Below, piece by piece: positions 5,434 through 10,629 of a DNA stretch of 10,629 bases. The stretch is from assembly GCA_046727955.1 (NCBI GenBank), contig JBKPDO010000362.1, positions 1 through 10,629 on the forward strand, written 5' to 3'. How positions within the stretch are numbered: the first letter of the stretch is position 1; every line of letters begins with the position of its first letter. Source of the DNA: DASVXQ01 sp046727955 (lineage in GTDB: Bacteria; Actinomycetota; CALGFH01). The notes under the pieces are model-generated. The model did not search any database. It was not told the DNA's origin and saw only the letters and a list, made by a program, of their open reading frames with translations. Both the position numbers and the translations under genes were made by a program.

Positions 5434-6195
5434 ATGGGAAGGGTCATCGCCCTGGCCAACCAGAAGGGCGGAGTCGGCAAGACGACGACCGCGATCAATC
5501 TCGGTGCGGCCCTGGTTGAGCACGGTAAACGGGTGCTGCTGGTGGACATGGACCCTCAGGGGGCGCTCTCGGTCGGGCTCGGGCTGAACCCGCTGGCGCT
5601 CGACCAGACCGTCTACAACCTGCTGATGGAGCCGAAGCGGGACGCGGCGCTGATCATCACCAGCACCAAAGTCGACCAGCTGGACCTGCTCCCGTCCAAC
5701 ATCGACCTGGCCGCCGCCGAGGTGCTCCTGGTCGGTGAGGTCGCCAGGGAGCAGGCGCTCGCCCGAGTGCTGCGGCCGCTGCGCAAGCGCTACGACTTCC
5801 TGCTGATCGACTGCCCGCCGAGCCTGGGCCTGCTCACAGTCAACGCCCTGACCGCCGCGGACAGCGTGCTCGTGCCGCTGGAGTGTGAGTACTTCGCCCT
5901 TCGGGGCATGGCGCTGCTCATAGACACGATCTCCAAGATCACCGAGCGTCTCAACCCGAACCTGGAGATCCTAGGCATCCTTGCAACCATGTACGATGCT
6001 CGGACCGTCCACGGACGGGAGGTGCTCGGCCGGGTGGAGGACGCCTTCGGCGACCGGGTCTTCCAGGCGGTGATCGGGAAGACGATCCGCTTTGCGGAAG
6101 CGCCGGTGGCGGGGGAGAGCATCCTTACATACGCCGCCGATTCGCCTGGCGCGGCCGCGTACCGCGAGCTGGCCAAGGAGGTATTGGCGTCATGA
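5434..6195 (+). CDS. ParA/Soj-family partition ATPase
   Basis: A full-length 253-residue ParA-type ATPase. It has the deviant Walker A motif KGGVGKTT (11-18, signature Lys11 and Lys16), the LVDMDPQG switch (about 36-43) and Walker B LLIDCPP (about 124-130). The C-terminal part is typical of Soj (TMYDARTVHGREV, IRFAEAPVAGESI). These proteins dimerise with ATP, bind DNA non-specifically and move or position DNA cargo with a partner that stimulates hydrolysis. ATG 5434 follows a GGAGAGGGGG ribosome binding site. No ParB is present; the next gene overlaps by 4 bp (ATGA) and encodes a ribbon-helix-helix-like protein, the likely partner. The location upstream of scpAB is that of the orphan ParA conserved in actinobacterial scpAB clusters, not of the origin-proximal parAB pair, so I give no gene symbol. 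It looks intact. Confidence 0.93.
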   Translation: MGRVIALANQKGGVGKTTTAINLGAALVEHGKRVLLVDMDPQGALSVGLGLNPLALDQTVYNLLMEPKRDAALIITSTKVDQLDLLPSNIDLAAAEVLLVGEVAREQALARVLRPLRKRYDFLLIDCPPSLGLLTVNALTAADSVLVPLECEYFALRGMALLIDTISKITERLNPNLEILGILATMYDARTVHGREVLGRVEDAFGDRVFQAVIGKTIRFAEAPVAGESILTYAADSPGAAAYRELAKEVLAS

Positions 6196-6548
6196 AGAGT
6201 CGGGCCAGCCTGCCAGGGGCGGACGAGCTGTTCCGGGTCACCTCGACGGACCGGGCCCGGGGGTCGCGGACGGGCAGGCGCCCAGCGCGCGACGGCTCCA
6301 CCCCGGGCGCGGAGGCGTCCGAAGAGCGGGTGCCGAGCGGGCGCCAGCGCCATGAGGAAAAGGTCACCTTCTACTGCACGTCCGAGGAGCTGGTGGACCT
6401 TGAGAATGCCCGCCTGCAGCTCCGCCGCCGCCACGGCATCGCCGTGGACCGTGGCAGGCTGGTGCGCGAGGCGATCGCCCAGGTCCTCTCTGAGCTCGAG
6501 CGTGACGGCGCCGAGGCGCCGCTGGTGAAGCGGCTCTCCTCCCAGTGA
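6192..6548 (+). CDS. Ribbon-helix-helix-like DNA-binding protein, probable ParA partner
   Basis: A 118-residue protein whose ATG overlaps the parA stop (ATGA), indicating translational coupling. Residues 1-55 are basic and disordered, beginning with a conserved-looking ADELFR piece at 10-15. Residues 56-104 have the pattern of a ribbon-helix-helix unit: a strand EKVTFYCTS, helix A ELVDLENARLQLRRRHG, then DRGRLVREAIAQVL as helix B. Such proteins bind DNA as dimers through the strand. From memory, a small protein of this type follows the orphan parA in other actinobacteria and is usually called hypothetical. By analogy with ParG-type proteins it could link ParA to a DNA site, its basic tail stimulating the ATPase. 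That role is inference. Its 3' end overlaps the next gene by 4 bp (GTGA). Confidence 0.75.
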   Translation: MKSRASLPGADELFRVTSTDRARGSRTGRRPARDGSTPGAEASEERVPSGRQRHEEKVTFYCTSEELVDLENARLQLRRRHGIAVDRGRLVREAIAQVLSELERDGAEAPLVKRLSSQ

Positions 6549-7879
6549 GCCCGGTCGATCTGATCGCCCGCAAGCGCGATGGGGGTGAGGTGCCGCCGGC
6601 CGAGCTGCGCGCGTTCGTTCTTGGCTACGCTCGCGGCGAGCTGCCCGACTACCAGATGGCAGCCTTCCTCATGGCGGGCTACCTGCGAGGCTTCTCGCGT
6701 GCGGAGGCCGAGGCGCTGACCGACGCGATGATCGCCTCGGGGCGGACGCTCGACCTCAGCGGGCTTGAGGGGCCGACGGTGGACAAGCACTCGACCGGGG
6801 GAGTGGCGGACGGCACCACGCTGGTGGTCGGCCCGCTCGCCGCGGCGCTCGGCATGAAGATGCTGAAGCTATCGGGGCGTGGCCTCGGGCACACCGGGGG
6901 GACGCTCGACAAGCTGGAGTCGATCCCGGGCTTTAGGGTCGAGCGCACCGCGGAGGAGCTGCTCGTCCAGGTAGAGCGCATCGGGCTGGCGGTCGCCGCC
7001 CAGAGCGCCGACCTGGTCCCTGCCGACAAGTCGATTTATGCCCTCCGCGACGTCACCGCCACCGTGGCGAACACCGCGCTGATCGCCTCGAGCGTGATGA
7101 GCAAGAAGCTCGCCGGCGGGGCGAGCTGCATCCTGCTGGACGTCAAGTCGGGCTCGGGCGCCTTTATGAAGAATGTCGCGGCCGCGGTCGACCTGGCGCG
7201 CCTCTGCGTCGACCTGGGCTTGGCGGCGGGCCGCAAGACCGCGGCGGTCGTCAGCGACATGGATCAGCCGCTCGGCGACCTCATTGGTAATGCGGTCGAA
7301 GTGCGCGAGGCGATCGAGATCCTCAGAGGCGAGCGTCGTGGACGGATCCTCGACCTCTGCTTGACGTTGACAGGGCAGCTCGCGGCACTGGCGGGCGTCG
7401 CGCCCGACCCGGAAGCGGGACGGGAGCGAGCGCGGCTCGCCCTGGAGCGGGGCGACGGCCTGGAGCGGTTCCGCTCCTTCGTGGCCGCTCAGGGGGGCGA
7501 CCCGCGAGTCGCCGACGATTGCTCGCTGCTGCCGAGCGCTCCGGTCGAGCGCACGGTCGAAGCGCCGGCAGCGAGCTGGCTCGCGACGGTCGACGCCGAA
7601 GCGGTCGGCAAGGTGGCCGCCGCCCTTGGGGCCGGCCGGCGGCGCAAGGACGACCCGATCGACCCGGCCGTGGCGGTCGAGCTGCCGGTCAAGATCGGTG
7701 ACCGAGTCGAGGCAGGCCAACCGATCGGGCGGGTCCTCGCACGGACGGACGTGGCGGCTGGCGAGGCAGTGACCCAGGTGCTCGCCGCGCTGCGGTGGAG
7801 CGATCGCCCCGTGGCCGCTCCCGCGCTCGTCCACGAAGTGATCGCGCCGCCAGCTGGTGATCGTGCGGCCAGCCGGTGA
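6545..7879 (+). CDS. pdp: Pyrimidine-nucleoside phosphorylase (thymidine phosphorylase family)
   Basis: Catalyses phosphorolysis of thymidine, uridine or deoxyuridine to the free base and (deoxy)ribose-1-phosphate in cytoplasmic pyrimidine salvage. At 444 residues it is full length. The N-terminal helical domain (VDLIARKRDGGE, DYQMAAFLMA) is followed by DKHSTGG (80-86), the family signature SGRGLGHTGGTLDKLE (110-125) and the substrate residues Arg168 in YALRDVTATV and Ser183/Lys187 in ASSVMSKK. A C-terminal barrel-sandwich domain follows (DDPIDPAVAV, KIGDRVEAGQPIGRV). Details such as SDMDQPLG and QGGD resemble Bacillus Pdp more than E. coli DeoA, so dual uridine/thymidine use is likely; deoA is the alternative name. 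The GTG start at 6545 overlaps the upstream stop and fits the family N-terminus. The usual GGVGD is GGVAD here. The last residues are encoded by a 19-bp tandem repeat that also supplies the stop codon. Confidence 0.93.
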   Translation: MSPVDLIARKRDGGEVPPAELRAFVLGYARGELPDYQMAAFLMAGYLRGFSRAEAEALTDAMIASGRTLDLSGLEGPTVDKHSTGGVADGTTLVVGPLAAALGMKMLKLSGRGLGHTGGTLDKLESIPGFRVERTAEELLVQVERIGLAVAAQSADLVPADKSIYALRDVTATVANTALIASSVMSKKLAGGASCILLDVKSGSGAFMKNVAAAVDLARLCVDLGLAAGRKTAAVVSDMDQPLGDLIGNAVEVREAIEILRGERRGRILDLCLTLTGQLAALAGVAPDPEAGRERARLALERGDGLERFRSFVAAQGGDPRVADDCSLLPSAPVERTVEAPAASWLATVDAEAVGKVAAALGAGRRRKDDPIDPAVAVELPVKIGDRVEAGQPIGRVLARTDVAAGEAVTQVLAALRWSDRPVAAPALVHEVIAPPAGDRAASR

Positions 7880-7931
7880 TCGTGCGGCCAGCCGGTGATC
7901 GTGCCGCCTGCCGGTGATCGTGCCGCCTGCT
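7837..7931 (+). repeat. Five 19-bp tandem repeats spanning the phosphorylase stop codon
   Basis: The unit ggtgatcgtgcggccagcc occurs at 7856-7874 and 7875-7893. Variants ending ccgcctgcc and ccgcctgct lie at 7894-7912 and 7913-7931, and a more diverged coding copy (agtgatcgcgccgccagct) at 7837-7855. Since 19 is not a multiple of three, each copy shifts frame; the tga within the second perfect copy (7877-7879) ends the phosphorylase. The first copy looks like the ancestral coding sequence from which the array grew. Confidence 0.93.
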
Positions 7932-8089
7932 GGTGGCCGCGTCCTCCCCGGGCCGTGGGACCTGAGCTCGCGACGGCCGGGACCGACGGCGTCTTTACCT
8001 TCCCCGTGCTAGGGTGGCGCTCGATTGCGCCGCTTGCTGGCTGCTTGCTGCGCTTATCAGCACCTCGAGTCGTCTTCGGAGGCCCCGGC
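7932..8089. other. Gap between repeat array and protease gene
   Basis: About 160 bp with no gene I recognise. An open frame in phase with the protease continues upstream to 7895, but it encodes repeat-derived and unrelated residues. A possible actinobacterial -10 (TAGGGT, 8010-8015, preceded by tgc) lies 75 bp before the protease start. No matching -35 is convincing (tttacc at 7994-7999 is too close), so an own promoter for the protease-scp part is only a possibility. Confidence 0.35.
8078..8082 (+). promoter_or_regulatory. Ribosome binding site deciding the protease start
   Basis: GGAGG lies seven bases before TTG 8090. It supports that rare start over the in-frame ATG at 7895, which lies inside the 19-bp repeats and would add 65 residues with no family similarity. 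Confidence 0.7.
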
Positions 8090-8725
8090 TTGCGTTCGCC
8101 CCTCTTCGACCTGCGTGACAATCCTCTTGGATTCGTCGCGTTCGTGATCGCGGTCATGGTGGCCATCACTGTGCACGAGTTCAGCCACGCCGCCGTCGCC
8201 ACCCTGGAGGGTGACCGCACGCCGCGGTCGCAGGGACGGTTGACCCTGAACCCTATCGCCCACCTGGACCCGATCGGCAGCATCGCGCTGCTCCTCGCCG
8301 GTTTCGGCTGGGGCAAGCCGGTCCAGTTCAGCCCATTCCAGCTCCGCAACCGCCGCGTCGGCGCCGCCCTGGTGGGCCTGGCGGGGCCCGCGTCGAACTT
8401 CGTGCTTGCCCTGCTCAGTGCCCTCGTCCTGCGCTTCGCGCTCTCGAGCAGCCCGAGCGACTTCGCGATCACCCTGCTCGTGACGCTGGTGAGGCTGAAC
8501 GTAGTGCTCGGGGTGTTCAACCTAATTCCCATCCCGCCGCTGGACGGCTCCCGGCTGCTGTCGATCGTCCTGCCACAACGGCACCAGGGGATCGTCTACT
8601 TCCTCGACCAGTACGGGATCTTCCTGCTGCTCGCGCTGCTGCTGTTCGCGCCCGGGCTGCTAACGCCCTTCTTCGATGCGATCACGCGGTTCATCCTGGG
8701 GTTGGTCGGCCTCAGCCTCGTCTGA
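8090..8725 (+). CDS. Site-2 protease family protein (peptidase M50, short form)
   Basis: An integral-membrane zinc metalloprotease of 211 residues, the usual size of the short bacterial S2P type without PDZ domain. Membrane segment 1 (about 13-33) carries the HEFSH zinc motif (29-33). GRLTLNPIAHLDPIGSI (49-65) is the conserved loop, GLAGPASNFVLALL (96-109) a further conserved segment, and NLIPIPPLDGSRLL (144-157) contains the Asp that completes the zinc site. Hydrophobic segments follow to the C-terminus. Such proteases cut within the membrane, releasing membrane-tethered regulators or clearing signal-peptide remnants; the substrate cannot be told. In many Gram-positive genomes short M50 genes lie next to scpAB, as here: scpA begins 39 bp downstream. 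The TTG start is chosen on the GGAGG at 8078-8082 and on family length. Confidence 0.9.
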   Translation: MRSPLFDLRDNPLGFVAFVIAVMVAITVHEFSHAAVATLEGDRTPRSQGRLTLNPIAHLDPIGSIALLLAGFGWGKPVQFSPFQLRNRRVGAALVGLAGPASNFVLALLSALVLRFALSSSPSDFAITLLVTLVRLNVVLGVFNLIPIPPLDGSRLLSIVLPQRHQGIVYFLDQYGIFLLLALLLFAPGLLTPFFDAITRFILGLVGLSLV

Positions 8726-8728
8726 GAG

Positions 8729-8766
8729 ATTTATCGATGCAGCGATGAGCAGATAAATAGATAAAT
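8729..8766. repeat. AT-rich inverted and direct repeat at the scpA start
   Basis: Between the protease stop and scpA lies a short AT-rich island in a GC-rich genome. ATTTATC (8729-8735) is inverted as GATAAAT (8752-8758), and agataaat is directly repeated (8751-8758 and 8759-8766), the second copy running into the scpA ATG. No Shine-Dalgarno sequence is visible before scpA. The stretch could be a regulatory site, a leaderless-start context or an old insertion. Confidence 0.75.
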
Positions 8767-9535
8767 GGACTACGTGGTCAAGACCGAGGTCTTCGAGGGG
8801 CCGTTCGACCTGCTCCTCCATCTCATCGCGCGCCAGCAGGTGGACATCTGGCAGGTGTCGCTGTCGCAGATCACCGAGGACTACCTCGCCGAAGTCCGCC
8901 GGATGCGAGAGCTGAACCTCGAGGTCGCCACGGAGTTCCTGCTGGTCGCAGCCACCCTGCTCGAGTTGAAAGCGGCCCGCCTGCTGCCCAGCACGGACGG
9001 CGAGCCCGACGAGGTCGAGGCACTGCTCGAGGAGCGGGACCTGCTGTTCGCCAGGCTGCTGCAGTACCGCGCCTACAAGCAGGTGGCTGAGCTGTTCAGC
9101 GCCCGGATCGCCGAGCAGTTTGCCTTCGTGCCGCGCCACGCCGGCGCGGAGGAGCTGCTGGAGCGCGTCGCCCCCAACCTGCTCAGCAATGTGCGACCGG
9201 AGGACCTGGCGCGCCTCGCGGCGGGTGCCTTTGTCCCGGTGCCAATGCCCGAGGTCAGCACCGAGCACATCGCCCCGGCGAGGCTGACCGTGAGCGAGGC
9301 CGTGCTCGAGCTGGCGGGCCGCCTGCGGCAGGGTGGGCCGGTCGCCTTCGAGTCCCTGCTCGACCGTGATGCCCCCACGATCGAGGTGGTGATCAACTTC
9401 CTGGCTCTGCTCGAGCTCTACAAGCGCTCGTTGATCGAGCTGGAGCAGACCGCTACCTTCGGCGCGATCATGGTCCGCTGGAGCGGCGATCCCGGCGCCG
9501 ACCCAGCCGACCTGATGGTTGAGGAGCCCGTATGA
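8765..9535 (+). CDS. scpA: Segregation and condensation protein A (kleisin)
   Basis: ScpA is the kleisin of the bacterial SMC complex; it bridges the two SMC heads and binds ScpB, helping compact and segregate the chromosome. The 256-residue product has the usual length. The N-terminal SMC-binding part begins with KTEVFEGPFDLLLHLIARQQ and continues VDIWQVSLSQITEDYL and EFLLVAATLLELKAARLLP. A middle linker region (LLEERDLLFARLLQYRAYK) follows. The C-terminal winged helix includes VAFESLL and VVINFLALLELYKRSLIELEQ, ending in FGAIMVRW. The ATG at 8765 fits the family N-terminus, although no ribosome binding site is seen upstream. The stop overlaps the scpB start by 4 bp (ATGA), so the two subunits are probably translationally coupled. 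Confidence 0.95.
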   Translation: MDYVVKTEVFEGPFDLLLHLIARQQVDIWQVSLSQITEDYLAEVRRMRELNLEVATEFLLVAATLLELKAARLLPSTDGEPDEVEALLEERDLLFARLLQYRAYKQVAELFSARIAEQFAFVPRHAGAEELLERVAPNLLSNVRPEDLARLAAGAFVPVPMPEVSTEHIAPARLTVSEAVLELAGRLRQGGPVAFESLLDRDAPTIEVVINFLALLELYKRSLIELEQTATFGAIMVRWSGDPGADPADLMVEEPV

Positions 9536-10410
9536 CCGACCACGACCGCACGACCGAGCAGACCGACACCTCCGCTGACCGTACCGGCCCTCCGGCGGGG
9601 CCGCCCGGCACGCCCGCGGGGCCGCCCGGCACGCCCGCGGACCCGCCCGGCATTCCGGCGGGACCGACCGGCGCCCCGGTGGGGCTGGGTCCGGTGGGAC
9701 TGACGGGCGCCCCGCTGGGGCCGGGTCCGGTGGGGCCGGGTCCGGGTCCGGTGGGGCCGGGTCCGGGTCCGGTGGGGGTCGACCCGCATGCTGTTCCCAA
9801 TGCGGCGGAGGGTGGCCCGTGGCCGCCCGACGAGGCGCTCGAGGCGCTGGAGCTGGACGACCGCGGCTGGATGCGCCGCAACCTGGAGGCGGTCCTGCTC
9901 GTCGCCGACGAGCCGGTTCCGGCCAGGACCCTGGCCGAGCTGGTCGGCGGCCGTCTGACAGAGGTGGAGGGCCTGCTGGTCGAGCTGGCGGCCGAGTACG
10001 CGCGCGACGCGCGCGGTTTCGTGCTGCGGGCGGTGGCCGGGGGCTGGCGCCTCTACACCCATCCCGGAGCCCGGGACGTCGTCGAGGCGTACCAGCGGGC
10101 CGGCCAGCAGAGCCGGCTCACCCGCGCGGCACTGGAGACGCTGGCGGTGATCGCCTACCGGCAGCCGGTCACCCGCCATCGGGTCGCCGACGTCCGCGGG
10201 GTCAACGTCGACGGCGTGTTCCGCACCCTGCTCGCCCGCGGGCTGATCCACGAGGTCGGTCACGAGGAGGGCCTCGGCCAGGCGGCCCTGTACAGCACGA
10301 CGCCGGCCTTCCTGGAGCAGCTCGGGCTCAACAGCCTGGACCAGCTGCCACCCATCAAGGACTATCTGCCCGAGGGTGTCGAGCTCGCCGACCTGCAGGA
10401 GCAACTGTGA
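9532..10410 (+). CDS. scpB: Segregation and condensation protein B with Pro/Gly-rich N-terminal extension
   Basis: ScpB dimers bind the ScpA linker in the SMC-ScpAB condensin. The conserved part begins at about residue 112 (WMRRNLEAVLLVADEPVPAR) and has two winged-helix domains. Landmarks are RGFVLRAVAGGWRLYTHP, LTRAALETLAVIAYRQPVTR and the loop VRGVNVDGVFRTLLARGLI, ending with PPIKDYLPEG. At 292 residues it is about 80-100 longer than typical ScpB. The excess is an N-terminal region (about 19-85) of Pro, Gly, Ala, Thr and Val with GPP/GPG triplets reminiscent of collagen, encoded by 21-bp tandem repeats. It is probably disordered; its role is unknown. ATG 9532 overlaps the scpA stop. A start after the repeats would need an internal codon without an obvious ribosome binding site, so I keep the long form. 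Confidence 0.94.
   Translation: MTDHDRTTEQTDTSADRTGPPAGPPGTPAGPPGTPADPPGIPAGPTGAPVGLGPVGLTGAPLGPGPVGPGPGPVGPGPGPVGVDPHAVPNAAEGGPWPPDEALEALELDDRGWMRRNLEAVLLVADEPVPARTLAELVGGRLTEVEGLLVELAAEYARDARGFVLRAVAGGWRLYTHPGARDVVEAYQRAGQQSRLTRAALETLAVIAYRQPVTRHRVADVRGVNVDGVFRTLLARGLIHEVGHEEGLGQAALYSTTPAFLEQLGLNSLDQLPPIKDYLPEGVELADLQEQL
9596..9679 (+). repeat. Four 21-bp repeats in the scpB 5' end
   Basis: The unit cggggccgcccggcacgcccg occurs twice without change (9596-9616, 9617-9637), followed by two diverged copies (9638-9658, 9659-9679). Each unit is seven codons, so the frame is kept; the encoded heptad is of the type AGPPGTP. Confidence 0.9.
9729..9770 (+). repeat. Two 21-bp repeats plus a partial third in the scpB 5' end
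   Basis: The unit ggtggggccgggtccgggtcc is present exactly at 9729-9749 and 9750-9770; a third begins at 9771 and breaks off. It encodes the heptad type VGPGPGP. It has the same period as the block at 9596-9679 but a different sequence, so there were two independent expansions. Confidence 0.9.
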
Positions 10411-10462
10411 ACGGCGAGCGGGGCCGGAGGCCGGCGCCCACCATCAGGGGGGCTGGGCGGCG

Positions 10463-10629
10463 GTGAGCCAGAACGACCGGTCCAGCCGCCGCGCCGGCAC
10501 GCCCCGCCCAGGCCCGCCGCGGCGGAGCAGGCCGCGCAGTTCCTCCGCCCCGGCAGAGCGACCCGGAGGCCGTGGCGGCCGCGGCGGCCGAGGTGCCGCC
10601 ACGGTCGGCGAGGTCGGCGAGGCCGGCAC
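10463..10629 (+). CDS. Probable 23S rRNA pseudouridine synthase RluB, N-terminal tail only
   Basis: A GTG at 10463, nine bases after AGGGGGGCT, opens a frame that runs off the window. It begins VSQNDRSSRRAGTPRPGPPR and continues as an Arg/Gly/Pro-rich tail with GGRGGRGGRG. No catalytic domain is reached, so sequence alone does not identify it. The call rests on position: rluB follows scpB in many Gram-positive bacteria, and actinobacterial RluB proteins often carry long basic Arg/Gly-rich N-terminal tails. RluB makes a pseudouridine in helix 89 of 23S rRNA. The gap after scpB is 52 bp. Confidence 0.5.
   Translation, partial: MSQNDRSSRRAGTPRPGPPRRSRPRSSSAPAERPGGRGGRGGRGAATVGEVGEAG

Noticed and set aside
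6869..7834. Minus-strand open frame of 321 codons opposite the phosphorylase
   Set aside because: It is antisense to a clearly identified enzyme and shows no domain of its own.
7837..7931. 19-bp repeats as a CRISPR array
   Set aside because: The copies are directly adjacent with no unique spacers and the first copy is coding. They are simple tandem repeats.
7895..8089. Longer protease start at ATG 7895
   Set aside because: The extra 65 residues are encoded by the 19-bp repeats and have no family similarity. TTG 8090 has a well-placed GGAGG and gives the usual length.
9418..10404. Minus-strand open frame of 328 codons opposite scpB
   Set aside because: It mirrors the codon structure of scpB, including its repeats, and has no recognisable domain.
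10407..10466. 19-codon frame GTG 10407 overlapping both the scpB stop and the next gene's start
   Set aside because: The overlaps are neat, but it is short and Arg/Pro-rich with no own ribosome binding site. Chance is likelier than a leader peptide.

Overview
The window is GC-rich throughout, with dense coding, frequent ATGA/GTGA gene overlaps and strong purine-rich ribosome binding sites. The gene set (ParA, a small ribbon-helix-helix-like protein, ScpA, ScpB, then a probable RluB) is the conserved chromosome-segregation neighbourhood of Actinomycetota. I infer a high-GC actinobacterium, possibly a deep-branching one, because a pyrimidine-nucleoside phosphorylase and a site-2 protease sit inside the cluster. 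There are two domains: an eroded accessory region (about 1-5230) and a well-kept core operon (about 5434 to the right edge).

Accessory region. Positions 1-980 hold mobile-DNA debris: three copies of a short motif at the left edge, a short tyrosine-recombinase remnant on the minus strand, and about 640 bp in which I recognise nothing. Next comes a minus-strand GNAT acetyltransferase cut off after its N-terminal half, then an intact ECF41-type sigma factor with a fused SnoaL-like domain. Divergent from the sigma gene is a plus-strand row: the N-terminal stub of an FAD-linked oxidase carrying seven 9-bp repeats (Asp-Asp-Thr), an intact YceI-family protein, the first codons of an NAD-dependent epimerase, and a SnoaL-like protein whose natural start codon looks destroyed. 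The sigma gene and this row are separated by two mirror-image promoters matching the ECF41 consensus as I remember it. This is the most striking signal in the window: an ECF41 regulon whose sigma factor and promoters survive while most of its redox-type target genes have collapsed.

Positions 3845-5226 carry two collapsed insertion sequences. One is an IS21 remnant (IstA joined to IstB, minus strand). The other is an IS607-type remnant (serine recombinase TnpA joined to TnpB, plus strand), with internal deletions and frameshifts.

Core region. After a 200-bp leader come parA, an RHH-like gene and a pyrimidine-nucleoside phosphorylase gene, all overlapping by 4 bp. A 210-bp gap with 19-bp tandem repeats follows, then a site-2 protease gene, an AT-rich 39-bp gap, scpA overlapping scpB by 4 bp, and the start of what is probably rluB. 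ScpA and ScpB form the kleisin and winged-helix parts of the SMC condensin. ParA with the small RHH-like protein looks like a DNA-positioning ATPase and its DNA-binding partner. The phosphorylase serves nucleoside salvage and the protease acts in the membrane; their place here is probably co-transcription rather than a shared pathway. I saw no tRNA, rRNA or CRISPR array.
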